Assembly: GCF_014650955.1 (NCBI RefSeq)
Contig: NZ_BMVY01000024.1
Location: forward strand, 1-64,000
DNA length: 64,000 bases
DNA from: Streptomyces tauricus
GTDB taxonomy: Bacteria; Actinomycetota; Actinomycetes; Streptomycetales; Streptomycetaceae
Direction: 5' to 3'
How positions within the stretch are numbered: position 1 is the stretch's first letter; each line of letters begins with the position of its first letter. Below the pieces are notes generated by a model. It saw only the letters and a list, made by a program, of their open reading frames with translations, was not told the origin of the DNA and ran no database searches. Shown one piece after another: positions 33,448 through 42,900 of this stretch. Both the position numbers and the translations under genes were made by a program.

Positions 33448-35076
33448 ATGACCGCGCCTCCCATGGGGACACCCCCAGGATCCCCCGTCCCCGATGTCGG
33501 CATCCCGCCGCGGCTCGCGCGCCGGATGAGCATGGCGGAGCAGTACGAGTACCTGCGCACGAAGCTCACCCGTCGCCGCGCCCTGGTGAGCGCGGGCGCG
33601 GTGGCCGGCGGACTGCTGACCGGCTGCTCCGACTCGGGTTCGGGATCCGGTTCCGGATCGGGCACGGCGTCCCGTTCCCCCTCTCCCCTGTCCGGCGGCT
33701 CCACGCCCACCGAGCGGGTGGACGGCGCGGTCGTCACGCCCTTCGGCCGCCATCTCGCCTTCGGCGCGGACCCGAGGACCCAGATGCGGATCTCCTGGCA
33801 GGTGCCGCTCGCGGTCCGCAAGCCGTACGTGCGGATCGGGCTGAAGCCCTGGGAGCTGAGCCGGAAGATCGACGCCGAGGTGCGCGACCTGCACACCCCC
33901 GGCCTCGAAGGGGTGCGGCTCGCCCTCGACCAGTTCTATCTGCACGCGGCGCTCGACGGGCTGCGGCCCGGGACGACGTACTACTACGGCGTCGGTCACG
34001 AGGGGTTCGACCCGGCGTCGAAGGAACGGCACTCCACGGTCGGCTCGTTCACGACGGCGCCCGCCCGCGCGGAGAAGTTCGTGTTCACCGCGTTCGGCGA
34101 CCAGGGCGTCACCCCGGACGCGCTCGCCAACGACAAGCTGATCCTCGGCCGCGAGCCCGCCTTCCATCTGCACGCGGGCGACATCTGCTACGCGGACGTG
34201 ACCGGCCACGGCAAGGAGTCGGACATCTACGACCCCACCGCCTGGGACCTGTTCCTCAAGCAGACGGAGACGGTCGCGAAGACGGTCCCGTGGATGGTGA
34301 CGACCGGCAACCACGACATGGAGGCCTGGTACTCGCCGAACGGGTACGCCGGCCAGTCGGCGCGCTTCTCACTCCCCGAGAACGGCTTCGACGCGAAGAA
34401 CTCCCCCGGCGTGTACTCCTTCACCTACGGCAACGTCGCCGTCGTGGCGCTGGACGCGAACGACGTGTCGTACGAGATCCCCGCCAACAAGGGCTACTCG
34501 GAAGGCCGGCAGACGGCCTGGCTCGACAAGCGCCTCGGGGAACTCCGCAAGGAGACCGGGATCGACTTCGTCGTGGTCTTCTTCCACCACTGCGCCTACT
34601 CGACGTCGACCCACGCCTCGGACGGCGGCGTACGGGACGCCTGGCTGCCGCTGTTCACCAAGCACCAGGTGGATCTGGTGATCAACGGCCACAACCATGT
34701 GTACGAGCGGACCGACGCCATCAAGAACGGCGGGGTGGGCAAGCCCGTGCCGGTCGGCGCGTCGACCGATCCGACGCGGGACGGGATCGTGTACGTCACG
34801 GCGGGCGGCGCGGGCAAGAGCCTGTACAGCTTCCCGTCAGGGGTGAAGGACAGCTACGAGGGGAAGGTCGCCGACCGCGAGTCGGTGGACACCTATCACT
34901 GGACCAAGTCGAAGAACCAGAACCCCGACACCGTGGAGTGGTCGCGGGTGCGGTACACCGGCTACTCCTTCCTCTCCGTGGAGGCGGAGGCGGGAGCGGC
35001 TCCCCGACTCAAGGTGTCGGCGCTCGCCCAGAGCGGCAGGCGCATCGACCATTTCGAGGTGCGGCGCGGAGCGTGA
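33448..35076 (+). CDS. Tat-exported purple acid phosphatase-like metallophosphoesterase lipoprotein
   Basis: Exported phosphoesterase of 542 residues. The N-terminus has a Tat motif (KLTRRRALVSAGAVAGG) followed by a lipobox LTGC, so it is probably a Tat-dependent lipoprotein, then a Ser/Gly linker (DSGSGSGSGSGTASRSPSP). A fibronectin-like domain precedes the catalytic core: FGDQG, HAGDICYAD, VTTGNHDM, VFFHHCAYST and INGHNHVYER, the dinuclear-metal signature of purple acid phosphatases. It would release phosphate outside the cell. I find no PHO box by eye in the divergent promoter region. ATG 33448 is chosen because it yields the intact export signal. Confidence 0.93.
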   Translation: MTAPPMGTPPGSPVPDVGIPPRLARRMSMAEQYEYLRTKLTRRRALVSAGAVAGGLLTGCSDSGSGSGSGSGTASRSPSPLSGGSTPTERVDGAVVTPFGRHLAFGADPRTQMRISWQVPLAVRKPYVRIGLKPWELSRKIDAEVRDLHTPGLEGVRLALDQFYLHAALDGLRPGTTYYYGVGHEGFDPASKERHSTVGSFTTAPARAEKFVFTAFGDQGVTPDALANDKLILGREPAFHLHAGDICYADVTGHGKESDIYDPTAWDLFLKQTETVAKTVPWMVTTGNHDMEAWYSPNGYAGQSARFSLPENGFDAKNSPGVYSFTYGNVAVVALDANDVSYEIPANKGYSEGRQTAWLDKRLGELRKETGIDFVVVFFHHCAYSTSTHASDGGVRDAWLPLFTKHQVDLVINGHNHVYERTDAIKNGGVGKPVPVGASTDPTRDGIVYVTAGGAGKSLYSFPSGVKDSYEGKVADRESVDTYHWTKSKNQNPDTVEWSRVRYTGYSFLSVEAEAGAAPRLKVSALAQSGRRIDHFEVRRGA

Positions 35077-35141
35077 GGCCCCGCGCCACACCCCGGCGGG
35101 CGCGGCTCCCGGCTTCTGGGGTGGCGTCCTGGCTTACTGGC

Positions 35142-35270
35142 TCAGTGGCCCGTCGAGCCGCCGTTGTCGCGGCGGTCGAGGGCGCGCTGGAGCGCGGCTG
35201 CGGCGTTCTTGCGGTCGGACTCGCTGGTACGGGAGACGTGACGGACTCGGCGGGCGGTCGTCTCGGCCAT
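35142..35270 (-). CDS. 42-residue basic small protein
   Basis: A short gene reading MAETTARRVRHVSRTSESDR, then KNAAAALQRALDRRDNGG and a terminal STGH. AAGGAG lies 10 nt before the ATG. The codons have strong third-position GC, as in real Streptomyces genes, and the sequence is compositionally like a helical, basic protein. No signal peptide or known domain is seen. It sits between the phosphatase and the pruA gene, convergent with the former. The function is unknown. Confidence 0.65.
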   Translation of the reverse strand: MAETTARRVRHVSRTSESDRKNAAAALQRALDRRDNGGSTGH

Positions 35271-35715
35271 GATGAATCGACTCCTTGCCTCCGGCAGAGG
35301 ACGCCGGAAGTGCGGTGAGGGGGTTACGAGACGCCGGAAGAGGCGGGGAGCGGTGCCGCAGGGGTTGCCTGCCAGGGGCTCCGGCTCACGACCGCCATTC
35401 GCTGGGTCGAGCGAGACGTTCGGCTCCTACAAAGCTAAGGGAGGACTCCGCATCTGTCTCCATAGTTAGTCGGACTTCCTACTATCTGAGACGGCGGCGC
35501 GGGTCACACCCCCCTGACCTGGCCTTTCCCGCACCAAGCCCGAGCACGCACACCACCCCCGGCCCGGAGGGGGTGGTTCCGGGGCGGGGGCGGTTCGGTG
35601 GGACGTCGACCCGGGGTGTGCGGGGACGTCCTGGTCCGGGTGGGGCGGGACTCAGCTCAGGCGCGAGCCGGTCGCAGCTCGGGGACGAGCCGGTCTCGAC
35701 CCGTGCGGGTCGGTC
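35271..35715. other. Intergenic region without a clear gene
   Basis: No convincing gene. An AT-richer patch around 35420-35490 (containing TAGTTAGTCGG and CTACTATCTGAG) is a plausible promoter zone for the 42-residue gene on the - strand. The part next to the pruA stop has GAGCCGGTC repeated. Confidence 0.4.
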
Positions 35716-37347
35716 TCAGCCCATGTGCGGGTACGGGTAGTCCGTCGGGGCCACCAGGGTTTCCTTGATGGCGCGGGTCAGCGTCCAGCGCATCAGGTTC
35801 TGCGGGGCGCCCGCCTTGTCGTTCGTGCCGGACGCGCGACCGCCGCCGAAGGGCTGCTGGCCGACGACGGCACCGGTCGACTTGTCGTTGATGTAGAAGT
35901 TGCCCGCGGCGTAGCGCAGCTTCTCCATCGTGTGCGCGGCGGCGGCGCGGTCGCCCGCGATGACCGAGCCGGTGAGGGCGTAGTCCGACACCGACTCCAT
36001 CTGGGCCAGCATCTCGTCGTAGTTCTCGTCCTCGTAGACGTGCACGGCGAGGAACGGGCCGAAGTACTCGGTGGTGAAGACCTCGTTGGCCGGGTCGGAG
36101 CACTCGACGACGGTCGGGCGCACGAAGTAGCCGACCGAGTCGTCGTACGTGCCGCCCGCGACGATCGTGCAGGTCGGGTCCGCGGCGGCCCGGTCGATCG
36201 CGGCCTTGTTCTTGGCGAAGGACCGCTCGTCGATGACGGCGCCGATGAAGTTCGACAGGTCGGTGACGTCACCCATGGTGATGCCGTCGACCTCGGCCGC
36301 GAACTCCTCCTTGAAGCCGGAGTTCCAGATGGAGGCCGGGATGTAGGCGCGCGAGGAAGCGCTGCACTTCTGGCCCTGGTACTCGAAGGAGCCGCGGGTC
36401 AGCGCGGTCTTCAGGACGGCGCGGTCGGCGCTCGGGTGCGCGACGACGAAGTCCTTGCCGCCGGTCTCGCCGACCATGCGCGGGTAGGTGCGGTACTTCT
36501 CGATGTTGTTGCCGACCGTCTTCCACAGGTACTGGAAGGTCTTGGTCGAGCCGGTGAAGTGCACGCCCGCGAGGTCGCGGTGCTCCAGGGCGACCCCGGA
36601 GACCTCGATGCCGTCGCCGGTGACGAGGTTGATGACGCCCTTGGGCAGGCCCGCCTCCTCCAGGAGCTGCATGAGCAGCACGGCGGCGTGGGTCTGCGTC
36701 GGGGACGGCTTCCACACGACGACGTTGCCCATCAGGGCGGGGGCGGTGGGGAGGTTGCCCGCGATGGCCGTGAAGTTGAACGGCGTGATCGCGTAGACGA
36801 AGCCTTCGAGCGGGCGGTGGTCGAGGCGGTTCCACACGCCGGGCGAGTTCGCCGGCGGCTGCTCGGCGAGCAGGTCACGGGCGTACTTGACGTTGAAGCG
36901 CCAGAAGTCGACCAGTTCGCAGGGACAGTCGATCTCCGCCTGCTGGGCCGTCTTGGACTGGCCGAGCATGGTGGAGGCGGCGAGGGTCTCGCGCCACGGG
37001 CCCGACAGGAGTTCGGCGGCGCGCAGGATGATCGCGGCGCGGTCGTCGAAGGACATCGCGCGCCAGGCGGGCGCGGCGGCGAGGGCCGCGTCGACGGCGT
37101 CCTGGGCGTCCTGCTTGGTGGCGTTCGCGTACGTGCCGAGACGGGCCTTGTGGTTGTGCGGCTGCACGACGTCGAAGCGCTCGCCGCCGCCCATCCGCTT
37201 CTCGCCGCCGATGGTCATCGGCAGGTCGATCGGGTTCTCGGCCAGCTCCTTGAGCTTCGCCTCCAGGCGGGCGCGCTCGGGCGTGCCGGGGGCGTAGCCG
37301 TGCACCGGCTCGTTGACGGGGGTGGGGACCTGGGTCACTGCGTCCAT
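35716..37347 (-). CDS. pruA: L-glutamate gamma-semialdehyde (P5C) dehydrogenase
   Basis: Aldehyde dehydrogenase of 543 residues that oxidises P5C to glutamate, the second step of proline degradation. Motifs: EGFVYAITPFNFTAIAGNLPTAPALMGN, the Glu base in MVGETGGKDFV, the catalytic Cys in SFEYQGQKCSASSRAY, EVFTTEYFGPFLAV, and GAVVGQQPFGGGRASGTNDKAG. This is the PruA/RocA type rather than the PutA fusion. ATG 37347 with AAGGAG upstream. Proline dehydrogenase lies upstream on the same strand, so both steps are probably co-transcribed under the divergent PucR regulator. Confidence 0.95.
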   Translation of the reverse strand: MDAVTQVPTPVNEPVHGYAPGTPERARLEAKLKELAENPIDLPMTIGGEKRMGGGERFDVVQPHNHKARLGTYANATKQDAQDAVDAALAAAPAWRAMSFDDRAAIILRAAELLSGPWRETLAASTMLGQSKTAQQAEIDCPCELVDFWRFNVKYARDLLAEQPPANSPGVWNRLDHRPLEGFVYAITPFNFTAIAGNLPTAPALMGNVVVWKPSPTQTHAAVLLMQLLEEAGLPKGVINLVTGDGIEVSGVALEHRDLAGVHFTGSTKTFQYLWKTVGNNIEKYRTYPRMVGETGGKDFVVAHPSADRAVLKTALTRGSFEYQGQKCSASSRAYIPASIWNSGFKEEFAAEVDGITMGDVTDLSNFIGAVIDERSFAKNKAAIDRAAADPTCTIVAGGTYDDSVGYFVRPTVVECSDPANEVFTTEYFGPFLAVHVYEDENYDEMLAQMESVSDYALTGSVIAGDRAAAAHTMEKLRYAAGNFYINDKSTGAVVGQQPFGGGRASGTNDKAGAPQNLMRWTLTRAIKETLVAPTDYPYPHMG

Positions 37348-37436
37348 GGGTTCCGTACTCCTTGATGAGCGGGTGTTTCGGGGCTCGGGCCCGTGATGGC
37401 GGCCCCCTTGCTGAAGTCCTGGGCTCGGTGCCCGGC

Positions 37437-37505
37437 TCAGTCCTTGGTGAGGACCGAGCGGGCGAAGAAGAGCAGGTTGGCCGGCTTCTCCGCGAGGCGG
37501 CGCAT
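37437..37505 (-). pseudogene. Diverged duplicate of the proline dehydrogenase 3' end
   Basis: On the - strand 37505-37437 reads MRRLAEKPANLLFF, then ARSVLTKD and a stop. It matches the last 22 codons plus stop of proline dehydrogenase (MRRLAEKPANLRFF, ARSMMTRG) at 37637-37569. The substitutions are conservative, the copies are 132 bp apart in direct order, and no upstream part of the gene is duplicated. It is a remnant; I see no start signal for separate expression. Confidence 0.8.
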
Positions 37506-37568
37506 ACTGTGCCTGCCCGGGGGACAGCCCCCGGACCCCCGGCCGAGAGTCTGTGTCGTCGTCATCCG

Positions 37569-38495
37569 TCAGCCTCGGGTCATCATGCTGCGGGCGAAGA
37601 ACCGCAGGTTGGCCGGCTTCTCCGCGAGGCGGCGCATGAAGTAGCCGTACCAGTCGGTGCCGTAGGCGGTGTAGACCCGCATGCGGTGACCTTCGGCGGC
37701 GAGCCTGAGGTGCTCGTCGCTGCGGATCCCGTACAGCATCTGGAACTCGTACTCGTCGATCTTGCGTCCGGCGCGGCGTCCCAGTTCCTGCGCGATGGAG
37801 ATCAGGCGCGGGTCGTGGGACCCGATCATCGGGTACCCGTCGCCCTCCATCAGGATGCGCAGCACCCGGACGTACGCCTTGTCGATCTCCGGCTTCTGCA
37901 GGTACGCGACCTCGGCGGGCTCCTTGTACGCGCCCTTCACGAGCCGTACGCGGCTGCCGCTCGCGGCGAGGCGGCGGGCGTCGGCCTCGGTGCGGAAGAG
38001 GTACGCCTGGATGACGCAGCCGGTCTCCGGGAAGTCCTTCCGCAGCTCCTCGTGGATGGCGAACATCGAGTCGAGGGTGGTGTGGTCCTCGGCGTCGAGC
38101 GTGACGGTCGTGCCGATGGCGGCGGCGGCCTCGACGACGGGCCGGACATTGGCGAGGGCCAGCTCGTGCCCGCCCTCCAGCGCCTGTCCGAACATGGACA
38201 GCTTCACCGACATCTCGGCGCGCGTCCCGAGGTCGAGCTCGGCCAGGCGCTCGACCAGTTCCAGGTAGGCGTCCCGGGCGGCCTCGGCCTGCTCGGGGGT
38301 GGTGATGTCCTCGCCGACCACATCCATGGTCAGCTCCAGGCCCTTGGCCGTGAGGTCCTGGATGATCGGCACGATCTGGTCGACGCTCTCGCCCGGGATG
38401 AAGCGGTCGACGACCGGCCTGGTCACCGGGGCCGCCGAGACGAGACGACGCATCCGGTCGCTGCGCGAGGCGGCGAGAATCACGGGACCCAGCAC
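37569..38495 (-). CDS. Proline dehydrogenase
   Basis: FAD-dependent enzyme of 308 residues that oxidises proline to P5C. The barrel motifs are present: RFIPGESVDQIVP, LTMDVVGEDITTPEQA, SVKLSMFGQAL, VTLDAEDHTTLDSMF, VRLVKGAYKEP, GSHDPRLI and EFQMLYGIR with the FAD and substrate contacts. Monofunctional PutB-like form, as expected beside a separate pruA. I use GTG 38495 because GGAGG lies 6 nt before it; the TTG at 38513 has no such site. The last 23 codons are duplicated downstream. Confidence 0.94.
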   Translation of the reverse strand: MLGPVILAASRSDRMRRLVSAAPVTRPVVDRFIPGESVDQIVPIIQDLTAKGLELTMDVVGEDITTPEQAEAARDAYLELVERLAELDLGTRAEMSVKLSMFGQALEGGHELALANVRPVVEAAAAIGTTVTLDAEDHTTLDSMFAIHEELRKDFPETGCVIQAYLFRTEADARRLAASGSRVRLVKGAYKEPAEVAYLQKPEIDKAYVRVLRILMEGDGYPMIGSHDPRLISIAQELGRRAGRKIDEYEFQMLYGIRSDEHLRLAAEGHRMRVYTAYGTDWYGYFMRRLAEKPANLRFFARSMMTRG

Positions 38496-38665
38496 GGGGC
38501 ACCTCCACAACAAGGCCGGCGGAAAGCCGTACCCGACCAGGTGGGTCGTTCGGATACGGCACGGAGAACCACCTGAAACCTAAGGATCGCTCCGATCGTC
38601 GGCCATCGACAGCTGTCACGCATCCGTGCCCTGGATCTCAGACAGATGTATGAGGGCGGGGAGAA

Positions 38666-39979
38666 ATGAGCGAGAATGCCCGGGTGACGCCGGAACCAGA
38701 ACCAGAGCACAGGGCAGAGCACAGGCCGGAACACCGGTCGGAGCACAGGCCGGAGCACAAGGGTGACTACCAGGAGCTGGTCGACGAGATCTCGGAGCTT
38801 CTCGGCGCCCCCGCGACGCTGGAGAACCGCGACTTCGAGCTGATCGCCTTCGGCGCGTACGACAGCGAGGGCGAGCTGGACGCCTCCGCGCTGGACCCGG
38901 TGCGCGCCCGCTCGATCCTCACGCGCCGCTCCACGGCGGCGGTCCGCACCTGGTTCGAGAGTTTCGGCATCGCACGGGCCACCGGCCCGGTCCGTATCCC
39001 GCCGACTCCGGAGGCGGGCGTCCACCGCGGCCGCGTCTGCCTCCCGGTACGCCATCGGGGTGTCGCCCTCGGCTATGTGTGGCTCCTCGCCGACGAGCCG
39101 GGCCCCACCGACCGGCAGCTCGCGGCGGCCATGGAGGTGACGCCGCGCATCGGCGCCCTGCTCGCGGACGAGGCCCAGGCGGGCGCCGACCTGAGCCGCG
39201 AACTGCGCGCCGTGCTCACCGCCGGGAGCGGCTGGCAGCGCGAGCTGGCGGTGACGGAACTGCGTACGGCTCTCGGCCCGCGCGGCGAAGGCCTCCACAC
39301 CGTGCTCTGTGTGGCCGCCTGGCCCTCGGCCGACCCCGACGACGCCCCGTCCGTCCGGACGATCCCGGGCGCCACCGCGCTGTGCGCCCTCCCGTGGAAC
39401 ACCGACGACCAGGGGCTGGCCCTGCTGGTCCGGCTGCGCTCCCCGGATGTCCTCACTCCGGCGACGACGGCGGCCTCCCGCCTGCTGGAGAGGGCGGAGG
39501 AGGTACGGAAATCGGCCCCGGCCGGCCGGCCACCCGGCCGGCCGGCGGACGCGGGAGGGTTCGCGGCCGGGATCGCGGCCGGGATCGCCGTCCCCCGCAC
39601 CGGCCTCGCCGACCTCTCCGCCGCCTGGCAGGAGGCCTCGGCCGCCGCCCGCGCGGCCCTGGCCGAGCCCCGGCTGGGCCCGGTCGCGCACTGGCCGTCG
39701 ATCGGCCCGTACCGGCTGCTGTCGACGATGTCCCCGCCCGCCGCGCACGACCCGGCCGTCCGGCCGCTGCTCGCCCCCGCCCATCGCGAACTGGCCCGCA
39801 CCGCCGAGGTGTTCCTCGACTGTGCGGGCCAGGCCGGCCGCGCCGCGGCGGAGCTGGGCATCCACCGCCAGACCCTCTACTACCGCCTGTCCCGCGTCGA
39901 ACAGCTCACGGGCCTGGACCTGGACGACGGCGAGGACCGGCTGCTGCTGCACATGGCGATCAAGGCGCGGCGCCTCTAG
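38666..39979 (+). CDS. PucR-family regulator, probable regulator of proline genes
   Basis: Regulator of 437 residues. The N-terminus holds an unusual EHRPEHRSEHRPEHK repeat, then a GAF-like region (VCLPVRHRGVALGYVWLLAD) and a C-terminal PucR helix-turn-helix (AAELGIHRQTLYYRLSRVEQLTGLDLDD). It is divergent from proline dehydrogenase with a 170-bp gap, as in the conserved Streptomyces put locus, so it is inferred to activate the proline genes in response to proline. GGGGAG lies close before the ATG. It runs toward the RHS gene and its stop is 6 bp from that gene's stop, leaving no terminator between them. Confidence 0.9.
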   Translation: MSENARVTPEPEPEHRAEHRPEHRSEHRPEHKGDYQELVDEISELLGAPATLENRDFELIAFGAYDSEGELDASALDPVRARSILTRRSTAAVRTWFESFGIARATGPVRIPPTPEAGVHRGRVCLPVRHRGVALGYVWLLADEPGPTDRQLAAAMEVTPRIGALLADEAQAGADLSRELRAVLTAGSGWQRELAVTELRTALGPRGEGLHTVLCVAAWPSADPDDAPSVRTIPGATALCALPWNTDDQGLALLVRLRSPDVLTPATTAASRLLERAEEVRKSAPAGRPPGRPADAGGFAAGIAAGIAVPRTGLADLSAAWQEASAAARAALAEPRLGPVAHWPSIGPYRLLSTMSPPAAHDPAVRPLLAPAHRELARTAEVFLDCAGQAGRAAAELGIHRQTLYYRLSRVEQLTGLDLDDGEDRLLLHMAIKARRL

Positions 39980-39985
39980 GTCGGG

Positions 39986-42900
39986 TCAGGGGGCGAACAC
40001 CATGGCTCCGGCGGCCCCGATGGCGAGGAGCACGGTGCCGAAGAACGCCAGCCTGTTGGTCTCCTCCGAGGGTGTGGGCAGCGGGACGGGGGTGGGGACG
40101 GGCACGGGTACCTCCTGTTCGATCTGCTCGGTCGTGGTGTAGGTGATGACTCCCTTGCCGGGATAGGTCTGCGAGGACTCCATCAGCACCAGGGTGTTCT
40201 CCTTGTGCCTCGACCGCTCCTCCATCGGCTCCAGGTCGAATCCGGCGGCGACGATCCGGGTGTCGCCCTTGGCGAGCAGTTGGGCCTGGAGGTTGTCCAC
40301 GTACCACTTGACGTCGGTCACGCCCTGCTTCTCGGCCTTGCCGCCCTTGTTCTTGGAGTCCCACACGTAGACGAAGGTGTCGGTCCAGAGGATGAGATCG
40401 GCCCAGCCGCGGCCGACGCGGTTCTCGTCCGCGCGCCGTCCCATGCTCTGGAGGTCCATGGTCACCCTGGCCGTCGGATGGGTCTGCTCCAGCTGGCGCC
40501 CCGCCATGGTGATCGCCTGGTCGTGATGGCGGGTGAACTTCTCCAGGAGGTGCCGCCCGAGGTTGAACTCCTCCCCCTCGGGCGTGAGGCCGGAGGGATC
40601 GGTGTACCCGACGGGGTTGTCGTAGGCGTACCCGTACAGGTCGAGGTTGGCCGGGCGGCGCACCCCGCCGTTCGGTGAGCCGTCCAGATAGCCGCCGAGC
40701 GCCGGGTCCGCGGACTGCCACAGTCCGGCGCGCGCGTCGTAGTACCGCGCCCCGTGGTACGTGTAGCCGGTCTCCTCGTCCTGCTCCTTCCCGCTGAACC
40801 GGTACGGGTTGTCCGCCCCCCTGTTCTCGTCGACCCAGACCTCACCGGACGGGAAGTAGTCGAGGTGTTCCGCGACCCGGCCCTTCTCGTCCGTGCCGAA
40901 CGACGTCGAGCCCAAGTGGTCGGCGTGGTAGTAGAACTGGTCCTTCTCGTAGAGCCCGAGGGGCTTCGAGGTCTTCGTGGCGATGCGGGTCGTGCCCACG
41001 AAGACGTGCTTGAACTCCTGGAGGCCCCGCGTCGAGTAGTTCTGGTTCGGGTAGAGGGCCGTCTGCGCGCCTTCCTTGACGACCCGCTTGCCGTCGGCGT
41101 CGTACGTGAAGCGGACCGTCGGCGACTTGCCGAGCTTGTCGCAGGACGACGGCTCCTGGTCCACCGTCTCGAACTTCCACAGGTCGTGGACGCAGGCCAG
41201 GCGGTTGTTCTCGTCCCAGACCTGCTGGCGGCGCGGGTGGCCGAGGGTGTCGGACTCGCTGTCGATCAGGTTGCCGTTGGCGTCGTACGACAGGGACGCC
41301 TCGCCGATCCGCGAGGGCGCGTGCGGGCTCGGGTCCTTGTACGCGTAGGTGTTCGCGTAGGTGGTGTGCTTCCGCACGTTCTCGTGACCGCCGTCCCACA
41401 CGATCGCGTGGCGCTGGTCCTTGCTCGTGATGTTGTTGATCGTGTCGTAGGTGGTCGACGTCGAGTAGGTGTCGGTCTGCTTCTTGGCGAAGTCGTACGC
41501 GCCGGTCGCCTTCGTCAGGCGGTGGAGGTTGTCGTACGTGTACGTCTGGACGGTGGGCCCGCCCGACTCGGTCAAGATCCCACTGTCCGCGGCGTTCGCG
41601 GCATCGGTGGCGTCCGCGGTGGGTCCGGCCGCGTTCTCCTGGCGGGTGAGGTTGCCCACCGCGTCGTAGGTGTAGCTGAGTTTCTGGAAGGACTCGCCCT
41701 TCGGCAGCGTGGAGTCGAGCGTCGCCAGGCGGCGGTCCTCGGCGTCGTACGCGTACGACGTCGCCGTGCCGTTGCCCAGCTCGACCCGGGTCCGTTGCCC
41801 GAACTTGTCGTAGTCCAGGGACTTCAGATAGTCGTAGCCGTGGTGCTTCTTGGTGCCCGTCGCCGCGGTGACCTGGCCACCGCTGTCGTAGGTGTACTCC
41901 AGTTCCTCGCCGTCGGGATACGTCAGCGACAGGACCCTGCCGAAGCTGTCGTAGCGGTAGCCGGTCGTGAACACGCTGGTGGTGTGGAGGGGCCCCGGCA
42001 GCGTGCGGGTCTCCTCGACGACCTCGCCCAGCGGGCCGTACTGCCGTGTCACCGACCCGGCGGCGTCCTCGGTCTTCTTCACACGGCCCGCGGTGTTGTA
42101 CTTGGCGCCGGGATCGCCGTACTCGTACCGGACGTCGTTGTCCTTGAAGACCGGGTGGTCGACCTTCACCAGCCGGTTGAAGTCGTACTCGTACTCGATC
42201 GCCTTGTGCTTCCTGGCCAGGTTGGCGGTGATCGTGCGGACCACGTTGCCCGCCGGGTCGTGGACCGTCGTGGTGCGGCCCGCGTCCGGGGAGTCGACGA
42301 CCGTACGGCGGCCGAAGTCGTCGTACTCGCTCGTCGTCGTGTTGTTCTCGTCGTCCACGACCTTCGTCAGCTGTCCGACCGCGTCGAAGGCGTACGAGGT
42401 CCAGATCGGCGGGTCGCCCTTCTTCGCGCCCGGTTCCCGTATCGCGGTCTGCTGTTTGCGCACATCCACATAGGTGCGCGTCTGGTTGTCCTTCGCGTCG
42501 GTCGCCACCGTCTCGAACTGCGGCCTGCCCGCCCGGTCCTTGCCGAAGCCGTAGGCGAGGGAGGTCACCGACCCGTCCGGCAGCTCCGTGCGCAGCGCGC
42601 GGTCCAGCACGTCGTAGCCGATCTCGGCCGGACGGACCGTGTCGACGGCCGGGTTGTACGCCGTGTTCGCGGCGCCCTTCGGTTCGGTGACCGGGTAGTA
42701 CTGCTTCACGACCCGGCCGAGGACGTCGTAGACGCCGCGGCCGGAGACGGTCATCACGTCCTTGCCCGCGACCTCGGCGTCCTTCTTCGTCTGGACGACC
42801 CTGCCGAGACCGTCGACGAAGGTGACCGTGTCGATGGTGTCGTGCTCGACCTTGCCGTCCGCGGCGCGGTCGAGGTGGCGGGTGACCGCGTACGGGACGT

